Below are positions 6,027-13,901 of a stretch of DNA of 19,175 nt, piece after piece (within the stretch, counting starts at the first letter, position 1; every line of letters begins with the position of its first letter). The position numbers and the translations under genes are program-made. This stretch comes from CAZXEU01 sp964639665 (lineage in GTDB: Bacteria > Bacteroidota > Rhodothermia > Rhodothermales > Bin80): contig CAZXEU010000126.1 in assembly GCA_964639665.1 (NCBI GenBank), forward strand, positions 1 to 19,175, in the 5' to 3' direction. Under the pieces are notes generated by a model that did no database searches, was not told the DNA's origin, and worked only from the letters and a program-made list of their open reading frames with translations.

Positions 6027-8500
6027 TGAAAGTGTCCTACCACTGGCTGAAGAAGTACGTGAACCGGCTGCCGGCTGCCGGAGAGCTGGGCCACATGCTA
6101 ACCATGTGCGGGCTCGAAGTGGAGGAGGCCGAATCGCGCCAGGTGCCGCTGGACGGCGTGGAAGTAGGTTTTGTCGAAGAGACATCACCCCACCCCAATG
6201 CGGACCGCCTCACGCTGTGCCGGACAGCCCTGGGCGGCGGACAATCCGTGCAGATCGTTTGCGGCGCTCCCAATGTGGAAGCTGGCCAGAAGGTAGCCGT
6301 GGCGCGCACCGGCGCCACGGTGCACATGGCAGGCCCGCCTCCGGAGCGCGCTTTCGCGCCCGTCCGCGTTCGGAGAGTGCGGCTGCGAGGAGAGGTATCC
6401 GAAGGCATGATCTGCGCGGAGGACGAACTTGGACTCTCCGATGACCACAGCGGCATCATGGTCCTGGACGAGGGCGCGCCCGTCGGCCAGCCGCTGGAGG
6501 AGTACCTGTGCGCCAGGGACGTAGCAGCCCGCGATACCATCTTCGACCTTGCCATTACGCCGAATCGCCCGGACGCCGTTTGCCACCTTGGCGTCGCGCG
6601 CGACATTGCCGCTCGCTCTGGGGCGGCGTTGCACCTTCCGGAGGTCGAGCTTCCCGTGGCGGGCGGCCCGGCCGCGGAGGCCGTCACGATCCGGATCGCC
6701 TGCCCCGATGCATGCCGGCGTTATGTTGCTGTACTGGTACGCGGCGTACGCGTGGGAGCCTCGCCCTTGTGGCTCCGCCAGCACCTTGTGGCCATCGGTC
6801 AGCGTCCCATCAACAACATCGTTGATGTTACCAACTTTGTCATGCAGGAATGCGGACAGCCCCTGCATGCATTCGATCTGGATCACCTGGCAGGCTCCCG
6901 TATCGAGGTGCGGCTGTCGGCAGGTGGAGAGTCGTTCGCAACGCTTGACGGCAAGCTGCGCGACGTGCCTGCTGCTACCGTGCTCATTTGCGACGCCGAG
7001 CGCCCTGTAGCCCTGGGAGGCATCATGGGAGGGGCCAATTCGGAAGTCTCTTCCAAAACGGTCAACGTTCTTCTGGAAAGCGCCTACTTCGAGCCTGCCA
7101 TCACACGAAGGTCTGCCCGGGCACTGGGCATTTCCACGGACGCCTCCTACCGGTTTGAAAGGGGGGTCGACTCCCGCGGCCAGGTTTGGGCGGCAGCGCG
7201 GGCCGCGCAGCTCATCTGCGAGCTGGCCGGCGGCACTGTGGTAGACGGCATGGTGGACTGTCATCCAAATCCGGTGCCGCAGGCCGTGGTCGGTCTGCGC
7301 CCCGCGCGGATAGATCAAGTCCTGGGTGCCCACGTGGCGCGCGGCGAAGTGCTCCGCATTCTGGGCGCCTTGGGATTTTCATTGGAGCGCGACGCCGGGG
7401 AGGTGCTGCATTTCCGCGTTCCGCCAAATCGTCCCGACGTCACGCGCGAAATCGACCTCATCGAGGAGGTCGCGCGCATTCACGGCTACGACGCCATTCC
7501 GGAGCCGGAACAGATACCGGTTCCAAGCTTCCTGCCGGGTACGCGTCCCAAGGATGCCGTTCTCGCCGCAGCAAAGTCGTGCCTCGTAGGCCTTGGCTAC
7601 CGGGAAATCTACACGAACAGCCTGCTGCCCAGGAAGGAGGCCGAGCACTTTTGCAGTCGCGAACTGGGCGCACCCGGTGACGTGGTCGAAACCCTCAATG
7701 CAGTATCGGACACGATGACCACGCTGCGCCCCAGTCTTCTTCCCGGCGCACTCGGGGCGATGGGCTTTAATGCTCGTCGTGGTCAGGATCAGCTCCGGTA
7801 TTTCGAATTCGGACACGTGTTTCATAGGGCGGACGTGGAGGATGCCCCGGTGCCAGGATATGCCGAGCACGAGTCGCTTCTGCTGGCAGCCAGCGGACCG
7901 GCCGGGCCGCCAAACTGGGATGCCCCTGCAGACACCACGGACTTCTATGATGCAAAGGGAGACGTCGAGGCGCTGATTCAGGCCCTGCGGCTGCCCGAGG
8001 CCGCCATCTCGCCGGTTCGGCAGGCGACAGCCCTGACAGCATTCCACGCTGTGATCCGGGTAGATGGCCGCCACATCGGACACGTGGCCGCATTGGCGCC
8101 AAACCTTGCCGGATCCTTTGACATTCGCACTGGCGTGTACTTTGCCGAGATGAACTGGGATGTGCTGGTCACTCTGGCAGCGCAGCATCTTGAAAGGAAA
8201 TACGCCGCTGTTCCCCGACACCCCGCAGTAAGGCGCGACCTCGCGCTGGTGGTGGCGCAGGACGTCCCGGCCGGCGACATGCTGAAGGCCATTCACCGCG
8301 CCGGAGCGCCTCTTCTAAGGCAGGCGCAGGTCTTTGACAAGTTTGAAGGCGGCCCCGTCGGCGACCAGAAAAAAAGTCTGGCATTCTCGCTGCTGCTGGG
8401 AGCGGACCGCACGCTCACGGACGCCGAAATCGGCGCCTGCACCGACGGGATCCTGAAGGAACTGGAGTCTCGGTTCGGCGCCCGCCTCCGGCAGGCCTGA
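6026..8500 (+). CDS. pheT: Phenylalanine-tRNA ligase beta subunit
   Basis: The 824-residue beta subunit has the full bacterial domain set. An N-terminal segment MKVSYHWLKKYV is followed by an OB-fold tRNA-binding domain (about 39-150, SPHPNADRLTLCR). B3/B4 (about 218-385) carries the editing site that removes mischarged tyrosine and includes GGIMGG at 331-336 and RFERGVD at 377-383. B5 spans about 418-487 (VPPNRPDVTREIDLIEEVAR). A catalytic-like core and a C-terminal anticodon-binding FDX-ACB domain (about 730-823, VPRHPAVRRDLALVV) complete it. Length is close to the family norm. The ATG overlaps the pheS stop by one base, as usual for this pair. The end is followed by an 87-base gap before the coiled-coil gene, so transcription could continue towards zapA. 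Confidence 0.98.
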   Translation: MKVSYHWLKKYVNRLPAAGELGHMLTMCGLEVEEAESRQVPLDGVEVGFVEETSPHPNADRLTLCRTALGGGQSVQIVCGAPNVEAGQKVAVARTGATVHMAGPPPERAFAPVRVRRVRLRGEVSEGMICAEDELGLSDDHSGIMVLDEGAPVGQPLEEYLCARDVAARDTIFDLAITPNRPDAVCHLGVARDIAARSGAALHLPEVELPVAGGPAAEAVTIRIACPDACRRYVAVLVRGVRVGASPLWLRQHLVAIGQRPINNIVDVTNFVMQECGQPLHAFDLDHLAGSRIEVRLSAGGESFATLDGKLRDVPAATVLICDAERPVALGGIMGGANSEVSSKTVNVLLESAYFEPAITRRSARALGISTDASYRFERGVDSRGQVWAAARAAQLICELAGGTVVDGMVDCHPNPVPQAVVGLRPARIDQVLGAHVARGEVLRILGALGFSLERDAGEVLHFRVPPNRPDVTREIDLIEEVARIHGYDAIPEPEQIPVPSFLPGTRPKDAVLAAAKSCLVGLGYREIYTNSLLPRKEAEHFCSRELGAPGDVVETLNAVSDTMTTLRPSLLPGALGAMGFNARRGQDQLRYFEFGHVFHRADVEDAPVPGYAEHESLLLAASGPAGPPNWDAPADTTDFYDAKGDVEALIQALRLPEAAISPVRQATALTAFHAVIRVDGRHIGHVAALAPNLAGSFDIRTGVYFAEMNWDVLVTLAAQHLERKYAAVPRHPAVRRDLALVVAQDVPAGDMLKAIHRAGAPLLRQAQVFDKFEGGPVGDQKKSLAFSLLLGADRTLTDAEIGACTDGILKELESRFGARLRQA

Positions 8501-8587
8501 GCCGGCGTACGCCCGGAATTGGTATATTGTCGGCGCGTAGCAGATCAGGCGGGTATTACTTTTCGACATCAGCCCGAATCAGAGCTT

Positions 8588-8911
8588 ATGAACAACGATC
8601 CGGATGATGCGGCCCCAAGCCGCGCAGAAGAAGCAACGGAAGACCGGGAGTTTCCCGCTCTGGAGTCGCTGCCGGGCAGCGACTCTCTGCGCCGCCTCCG
8701 GGATCGAGTGAGCAAGGCGGCCGAAGAGCTGGAGCGCTTGCGCCAGGAAAACGACGCGCTACAAACACGCGTTAACGAACTGGAAGAAGAGGCCGGCCGG
8801 GATGCGGACAGCACGGTCGTGGCTATCGACGAAGATCCGGAAGATGTGCGCGAGAAGGTCAACGAATTCATTGAAATAATCGACGAATACCTGGAATCCG
8901 ACCAGACATAG
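8588..8911 (+). CDS. Acidic coiled-coil protein of unknown function, upstream of zapA
   Basis: The 107-residue product is not recognised as a named family. It has a disordered acidic N-terminus (about 1-30), a strong heptad coiled coil at about 33-70 (LRRLRDRVSKAAEELERLRQ then ENDALQTRVNELEEEAG), and an acidic C-terminal helix (EDVREKVNEFIEIIDEYLES). It has no signal peptide or membrane segment, so it should be cytosolic. The ATG at 8588 is chosen; the frame is open further upstream but those residues do not resemble the rest. Its stop is followed by a single base and then the zapA ATG, so the two are almost certainly translated together. Its architecture recalls short coiled-coil division factors such as ZapB, and a role alongside ZapA at the division ring is a reasonable guess only. 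Confidence 0.8.
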   Translation: MNNDPDDAAPSRAEEATEDREFPALESLPGSDSLRRLRDRVSKAAEELERLRQENDALQTRVNELEEEAGRDADSTVVAIDEDPEDVREKVNEFIEIIDEYLESDQT

Positions 8912-8912
8912 G

Positions 8913-9203
8913 ATGGACGAGCTCATTCGCGTACGAATACTCAGCCGCGATTACCCGCTCCGCGTCGAAGCCGAAAATGTGGCTGCCACCCGGCAGCTAG
9001 CCAGGAACCTGCATGTGCGCATGCAGGAGTTCAAGGAGTCGCATCCCGACCAGTCCGACCTGGTTGCTGCCGTACTCACGGCGCTCTGGCTTGCCGAGGA
9101 ACTGGTCGCGCTTCGCAGCGAAAGGCAGGATATAATCCGGCAATTCAACTCCGCGATGGATCAACTTGACACCGAGCTAGCCGGTGCGCTGGCGGAACCG
9201 TGA
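8913..9203 (+). CDS. zapA: Cell division protein ZapA
   Basis: The 96-residue protein has the two-part ZapA layout. A small N-terminal domain (RVRILSRDYPLRVEAENVAATRQLARNLHVRMQEF) is followed by a long helix for dimer and tetramer coiled-coil formation (LVAAVLTALWLAEELVALRS to the C-terminus). ZapA binds FtsZ and bundles its filaments at mid-cell. Length is normal. It starts one base after the upstream coiled-coil gene and is followed directly by the 6S RNA candidate and then rny. The zapA-6S RNA linkage is well known in E. coli (zapA-ssrS), which supports both calls. Confidence 0.88.
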   Translation: MDELIRVRILSRDYPLRVEAENVAATRQLARNLHVRMQEFKESHPDQSDLVAAVLTALWLAEELVALRSERQDIIRQFNSAMDQLDTELAGALAEP

Positions 9204-9218
9204 CAACGGGGCCGCTGT

Positions 9219-9448
9219 AGGAATTGACGCAACTGGCTGCAGTCCGCAGCGGTTTTAGTGCGAAGAACCGACAACTCTAAATAGAACAGTTACTCTTCAA
9301 ATCTGGACATCAGACCTCAACCCCAATCCTGATCCGGGGCCTCCTTACGGAGCCGGGGCAGATGGAAGGATTCGAGTGGTACCTATCGTGTAAGGAACGG
9401 GTTCTTCGAACCCCGCCGCTGCGGATTACAGCCGGTTGCTGTTATCCT
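9219..9448 (+). ncRNA. ssrS: 6S RNA candidate
   Basis: The gap between zapA and rny folds by hand into a 6S-like rod. An imperfect outer stem (9219-9229/9439-9448) continues into CAACTGGCTG (9230-9239) pairing with CAGCCGGTTG (9429-9438). A CAGT/ATTA internal loop follows, then CCGCAGCGG (9244-9252) with CCGCTGCGG (9416-9424), and a further stem CGAAGAACC/GGTTCTTCG (9261-9269/9400-9408). A large open central region comes next, and an apical arm (9325-9372) is closed by AATCCT/AGGATT. The GGCTGCAGTCC / GGATTACAGCC pairing closely resembles the E. coli 6S closing region (GGGCCAGUCC / GGGUUACAGCC). 6S RNA mimics an open promoter and sequesters RNA polymerase holoenzyme in stationary phase. The roughly 230 nt length is longer than the usual 180-200. 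Exact ends and promoter were not resolved. Confidence 0.75.
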
Positions 9449-9477
9449 GCCCGGCCAGGCATCCCTGCCGTCCGGGC
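9449..9477 (+). terminator. Hairpin between 6S RNA and rny
   Basis: GCCCGG (9449-9454) pairs with CCGGGC (9472-9477), with an inner GGCA/TGCC stem (9458-9461/9466-9469) and loop TCCC. It starts right after the 6S closing stem and has no following T-run. It may mark the 3' end of the 6S transcript or be part of the rny leader. Confidence 0.4.
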
Positions 9478-9516
9478 TTGTCCCTGAGAGGACAGGACAT
9501 AAGACGAGGAGGAATG

Positions 9517-11217
9517 ATGGACAATCTGATGTTGTCCGGACTTCTCCTGCTCGTCGCCGCAGCTTTTTTTGGATTTGGAATCGCTTATTACAAATGGCTT
9601 GTCAGGCGCCGTGCTTCGGGCAAGATCTCGGTCGCAGAGGAAGAGGCAGCTCGCCTGGTAGCGCAGGCGCGCGAGGAGGCGCATGCCTACCGGGAACGGT
9701 ACCTTGAGAATGCCAAGAAGGAATATCGCAGCAAGGAGAACGCACTCGATGCGGAGCGAGAAGAAGCCAAACGGGCCCAGCGGCGAGCCAGGAAGAAGCT
9801 GGATCGACGGCACCAGCGCATAAACGACCGCATACGGCGCGTAAAAGAGCGTGAGTCGCTCCTGCAGAGAGCCGACGGCGCTTTGGAGAGGCTTCAGCGC
9901 GGTTCCGACCGGACGCGCAAGCATGCAGACAAGCTCCGCTCACGCGCGCAGAGCCTGCTGGACGAGGCGAACGCGCGCAACAGGGAGCTTGCAAGCGAGC
10001 GGAAGTCGCTGGCAGAGCGGGAAGAGGCCGCGAGCACGCTGCAGGAGGAGCTGCGCATTCTTATTGACGAGCACACGCGCCGCCTTGAGACGGTTTCCGG
10101 GCTGACGGCGCAGGAAGCTCGCCAGCACCTGGTAAAGCGTTTTGTGGACGAGGCACGGCTCGAGGCTTCCGCCAGCATCAAGGCCGTAAGGGACGAGGCC
10201 AAGCTAACCGCGGGCAGAGAGGCCCGAAAAGCCGTCCTCACCGCCATCCAGCGTACGGCATCCACACACACCATAGAGAACACGGTGTCGGTGGTCAACC
10301 TCAAATCGGATGACGTGAAGGGCCGCATCATTGGACGGGAGGGCCGCAATATCCGGGCTTTTGAAACCGCAACCGGCATCGAGGTAATCGTGGACGACAC
10401 CCCGGAGGCCGTCATTCTTTCCGGATTCGATCCCGTGCGGCGCGAAATCGCCCGCATTGCACTGACAAGGCTAATCCAGGACGGGCGCATCCATCCCGGC
10501 CGGATAGAGAAAGTGGTAAAGACCGTTGCGTCCAACATAGAGGAAGAAGTTGTCGAGGCGGGCGAGCGTGCCGTCATCGAGCTTCAGCTGCATGGGGTGC
10601 ACCCGGAACTGATCCGCATGGTGGGGCGCATGCGGTACCGCTCAAGCTACGGGCAGAATCTGCTGGCCCATTCCCTGGAAGTGGCCAGGATTGCCTCGCT
10701 GCTGGCCGCAGAAGTCGGTGCCGATACGACGATGGCGCGCCGGGGTGGCCTCCTGCATGACATAGGCAAGGTCGTGGAGGAGCCCATAGACAAGCCGCAC
10801 GCCATCGCCGGGATGGAGCTCTGCCAGCGCTACAAGGAGGTGGAGGAGGTCTGCAACGCGGTTGGAGCCCATCACGACGAAATCGAAATGACAACCCTGA
10901 TTTCGCCCATTGTTCAGGCAGCGGATGCCATCTCGGGGGCACGCCCGGGAGCCAGACGCGAGGCGCTGCAGGCCTATATCAAGCGGCTTGAGCAGCTGGA
11001 AGAACTCGCCTCCTCCTTTGACGGAGTAGAGCGGGTGTTTGCCATCCAGGCTGGGCGGGAAATCCGTGTCATGGTCAATAGCGGCCGCGTTTCCGACAGC
11101 GCCGCGGAAGAGCTCGCCGTGGACATATCGCGGCGCATAGAAGCCGAAGTGCGCTACCCCGGACAGGTCAAGGTGACCGTGATTCGGGAAGTGCGCTCTG
11201 TCGCCGTTGCAAAGTAG
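9517..11217 (+). CDS. rny: Ribonuclease Y
   Basis: RNase Y is a membrane-anchored endoribonuclease that starts mRNA decay. The 566 residues show an N-terminal membrane helix (about 5-25), a long highly charged coiled coil (about 38-230), a KH RNA-binding domain with GRIIGREGRNIRAFE (269-283), and an HD metal-dependent catalytic domain with GGLLHDIGK (H414, D415). The end segment (about 505-563) also matches the family. Two adjacent ATGs exist (9514, 9517). The AGGAGG at 9507-9512 leaves 4 bases to 9517 but only 1 to 9514, so 9517 is chosen. The gene lies downstream of the 6S candidate and 25 bases before the dipeptidase gene. A position after zapA is typical in this lineage, as I recall. Confidence 0.96.
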   Translation: MDNLMLSGLLLLVAAAFFGFGIAYYKWLVRRRASGKISVAEEEAARLVAQAREEAHAYRERYLENAKKEYRSKENALDAEREEAKRAQRRARKKLDRRHQRINDRIRRVKERESLLQRADGALERLQRGSDRTRKHADKLRSRAQSLLDEANARNRELASERKSLAEREEAASTLQEELRILIDEHTRRLETVSGLTAQEARQHLVKRFVDEARLEASASIKAVRDEAKLTAGREARKAVLTAIQRTASTHTIENTVSVVNLKSDDVKGRIIGREGRNIRAFETATGIEVIVDDTPEAVILSGFDPVRREIARIALTRLIQDGRIHPGRIEKVVKTVASNIEEEVVEAGERAVIELQLHGVHPELIRMVGRMRYRSSYGQNLLAHSLEVARIASLLAAEVGADTTMARRGGLLHDIGKVVEEPIDKPHAIAGMELCQRYKEVEEVCNAVGAHHDEIEMTTLISPIVQAADAISGARPGARREALQAYIKRLEQLEELASSFDGVERVFAIQAGREIRVMVNSGRVSDSAAEELAVDISRRIEAEVRYPGQVKVTVIREVRSVAVAK

Positions 11218-11242
11218 GTTCAATCTCTATTTCCAAGGTCCC

Positions 11243-12448
11243 ATGTTACGCATCTTTTTGTGCTGCAGCATCTTGGTGCTGGCTTCCTGCAACCGGCAGC
11301 AGGGCTACGATCCTGCCGTAATGGCGCGGGCCCGGGCGCTGACCCAGGAGCACATCATTGTGGATGGCCACATTGACGTGCCCTATCGCTTGAGCCACTT
11401 CACGGAGGACGTGTCGGACGCCACCTTTGGCGGCGACTTCGACTATCCGCGGGCCATCGAGGGCGGCCTCAATGCCCCCTTTATGTCCATTTACATTCCG
11501 AGCGTGCGGCAGCTTGTGCCGGGCGCACCGCGGGCCCTGGCCGACTCACTCATCGACATGGTCGAAGGATTTGTCACCAACGCGCCGGAAAAATTCGCCA
11601 TCGCCACAACGGTGGCGGACGTGCTAGCCCAGAAGGAAGCCGGCCTCGTCTCGCTTCCCTTGGGCATGGAAAACGGAGCGTCCATCGACTCCCTGGCTGA
11701 CCTGCAGCACTTCTATGACCGCGGCATTCGCTACATCACGCTCACGCACGCCCGGGACAACCAGATCAGCGACTCCTCCTACGACAGCACGAAGACGTGG
11801 GGTGGGCTCAGCCCCTTCGGCGAGGAAGTGGTTGACGAAATGAACCGCCTAGGCATCATTGTAGACGTTTCGCACCTGACGGACAGCACCATCTTCCAGG
11901 TCCTGCGCCGATCAAGGGCGCCCGTATTTGCCTCACACTCGTCGGCACGTCATTTCACGCCAGGGTGGCAGCGCAACATGAGCGACGCTCTGATACGTGC
12001 CTTGGCCGCGCGGGACGGCGTCATTCTCATCAGCTTCGGTTCCTCCTTCCTGAAGAACGAGTACCGGGAACAGAGCCAGGCCCTGGGTGCTCGCATTGAC
12101 GCCTATCTGGAAGAGCGCGGCATCGACCCGCGCAGCGAGGAAGGCGTGCGATACGCCGAGAATGAACGCAAGTCCAACCTGGTAGGCACCGTGGAGGACC
12201 TGGTGGACCACATTGATCACGTGACGCGCCTGGTGGGCGTGGACCACGTGGGGCTTGGCTCCGACTACGACGGCGTCACCGCCCTGCCTGCGGGCGCCGA
12301 GGACGTATCGACCTATCCCAACATAGTGGCGGAGCTCATCGTGCGCGGCTATGCAGACGAGGACATTGCCAAGATTCTGGGCGAGAATGCGCTCCGCGTC
12401 TGGGAGGGCGTAGAGCGCACGGCGCGTGAGCTCCAGGGCGATGACTAG
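11243..12448 (+). CDS. Membrane dipeptidase, peptidase family M19 lipoprotein
   Basis: The 401-residue product is a zinc dipeptidase of the renal-dipeptidase family, which cleaves dipeptides and often accepts D-residues. It starts with a lipoprotein signal (MLRIFLCCSILVLASC) whose lipobox cysteine is C16, so it should be lipid-anchored outside the cytoplasm. Metal-site motifs are DGHIDVPY (H43, D45), SLPLGMENG (E143), VDVSH (H211) and FASHSSAR (H232). D341 in GLGSDYDG is the other conserved active-site residue. The ATG at 11243 is chosen over an upstream TTG at 11207 inside rny because only the former begins directly with the signal peptide. It follows rny by 25 bases and may be co-transcribed with it. 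Its TAG stop shares CTAG with the glyS stop on the other strand. The substrate is not determinable; a role in salvaging cell-wall or dietary dipeptides is a guess. Confidence 0.93.
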   Translation: MLRIFLCCSILVLASCNRQQGYDPAVMARARALTQEHIIVDGHIDVPYRLSHFTEDVSDATFGGDFDYPRAIEGGLNAPFMSIYIPSVRQLVPGAPRALADSLIDMVEGFVTNAPEKFAIATTVADVLAQKEAGLVSLPLGMENGASIDSLADLQHFYDRGIRYITLTHARDNQISDSSYDSTKTWGGLSPFGEEVVDEMNRLGIIVDVSHLTDSTIFQVLRRSRAPVFASHSSARHFTPGWQRNMSDALIRALAARDGVILISFGSSFLKNEYREQSQALGARIDAYLEERGIDPRSEEGVRYAENERKSNLVGTVEDLVDHIDHVTRLVGVDHVGLGSDYDGVTALPAGAEDVSTYPNIVAELIVRGYADEDIAKILGENALRVWEGVERTARELQGDD

Positions 12449-13863
12449 GCCCGGAGTGCATCCAGCAGGTAGGCACTGCAGGCATCCTTTGCGATGCGGT
12501 GCTGGCGAAGCGTGTCCCGATCCCGGACCGTGACCGTTCCGTCCGACAGCGTGTCGCCGTCCACGGTTATGCAAACGGGTGTTCCTGCCTCGTCCATGCG
12601 GCGGTAGCGCTTCCCGATGGAGCCTTTTTCGTCGTAGAAGACGCGGCAACTGGCGCGCAGGTCCCGGGCGATGGCTTGCGCAACGGCGGGCATCTCCCCT
12701 CTTTTGACCAGCGGAAAGACTGCTGCCTTGACAGGAGCGATACGGGGCGCAAACCTCATGACAATCCGGCGCGCACCCTCGACTTCCTCCTCTGCATAGG
12801 CCTCGCACAACAGCATGAGGATTGTCCGGTCCAGGCCCGCGGAGGTCTCCACGACGTACGGAACGTAGCGTTCGCCAGTCCGCACGTCAAACACTCCCAT
12901 CTTCTTGCCCGAATACTCCTGGTGGCGTGACAGATCGAAATCCGTACGGGAATGTATGCCTTCGACCTCCTGCCATCCGATCGGAAACTCGTACTGAATA
13001 TCGACTGCGGCATCCGCGTAGTGTGCGGGCTTGTCGTGCACGTGCCACCGCAGCCTCTTCTCTGCAATCCCGTTGTCCGCGTGCCACTGCCATCTCTTCT
13101 GTCGCCACTCCTCGTAGGTCTCGCTCTGCTGGCCCGGCCGCACGAAGTACTGCATTTCCATCTGTTCGAATTCGCGCATCCGGAATACGAACTGGCGCGC
13201 CACGATTTCATTGCGGAATGCCTTCCCGATCTGCGCGATGCCGAAGGGCACCTGGAGCCGCGCCGTTTCGCGCACGCCGTGGAAGTTGACGAAAATGCCC
13301 TGCGCCGTCTCCGGCCGCAGGTAGATCGTGCTTCCCGACGCGGCACCGACCTGCGTTTCGAACATCATGTTGAACTGCCGAACGTCGGTCCAGTCGAACG
13401 CACCGGAGTCCGGCCCCCGGATTTCCTCCTCCAGGATAATGGCGTGCAGCGCACTGGGCAAATCGTCCGCGTGCAGCGCGCTAACCAGGCGCGCGTGCAC
13501 GGCCTCCGCACGCTCGTCCTTTCCCTTGGCCCGCAGCCGCTCGATGTGGGACTCGATCAGCTGGTCCGCCTTGTAGCGCCGTTTGGAGGCTTTGTCATCG
13601 ATCAGCGGATCATGAAAGGCGTCCACGTGGCCGCTGGCCTTCCAGACCTTCGGATGCATCAGGATGGCCGCATCCACCCCTTCAATGTTCTCGTGTGCGT
13701 AGACCATGGCGCGCCACCAGCTCTCCTTCACGTTGCGCTTGAGTTCGACGCCGAGCGGCCCGTAGTCATAAACTGCGCCGAGGCCGCCATAGATTTCAGA
13801 CGAGGGAAAAATGAAGCCGCGTCGCTTGCATAGCGACGTGATCTTGTCAAAGGAACGCTCCAT
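12445..13863 (-). CDS. glyS: Glycine-tRNA ligase, homodimeric type
   Basis: The 472-residue class IIa synthetase charges tRNA-Gly. It is the single-chain alpha2 type, not the alpha2-beta2 GlyQ/GlyS type. Visible motifs are the N-terminal FDKITSLCKRRGFIFPSSEI and GGLGAVYDYGPLGVELK, then TIYLRPETAQGIFVNF (179-194), motif 2 FRNEI (217-221) and motif 3 SAGLDRTIL (341-349). A C-terminal anticodon-binding domain starts near 373 (PRIAPVKAAVFPLVKRGE). The ATG at 13863 is chosen over a TTG at 13881 because homologues start with a short segment before FDKI. It lies 38 bases downstream of rho on the same strand, so a rho-glyS operon is likely. Its last 4 bp overlap the dipeptidase gene. Length is near the family norm. 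Confidence 0.97.
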   Translation of the reverse strand: MERSFDKITSLCKRRGFIFPSSEIYGGLGAVYDYGPLGVELKRNVKESWWRAMVYAHENIEGVDAAILMHPKVWKASGHVDAFHDPLIDDKASKRRYKADQLIESHIERLRAKGKDERAEAVHARLVSALHADDLPSALHAIILEEEIRGPDSGAFDWTDVRQFNMMFETQVGAASGSTIYLRPETAQGIFVNFHGVRETARLQVPFGIAQIGKAFRNEIVARQFVFRMREFEQMEMQYFVRPGQQSETYEEWRQKRWQWHADNGIAEKRLRWHVHDKPAHYADAAVDIQYEFPIGWQEVEGIHSRTDFDLSRHQEYSGKKMGVFDVRTGERYVPYVVETSAGLDRTILMLLCEAYAEEEVEGARRIVMRFAPRIAPVKAAVFPLVKRGEMPAVAQAIARDLRASCRVFYDEKGSIGKRYRRMDEAGTPVCITVDGDTLSDGTVTVRDRDTLRQHRIAKDACSAYLLDALRA

Positions 13864-13901
13864 GAAACTCTGCCGAATCAATAGGTGCGCGGGCGGCCGA
13901 T

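Noticed and set aside
6185..7333. 382-codon minus-strand frame
   Set aside because: It is antisense to pheT; the composition is that of a mirror frame, with no domain.
7379..8296. 305-codon minus-strand frame
   Set aside because: It is antisense to pheT, which is complete and well matched.
12952..13833. 293-codon forward frame
   Set aside because: It is the shadow of glyS on the other strand, caused by high-GC codon bias.
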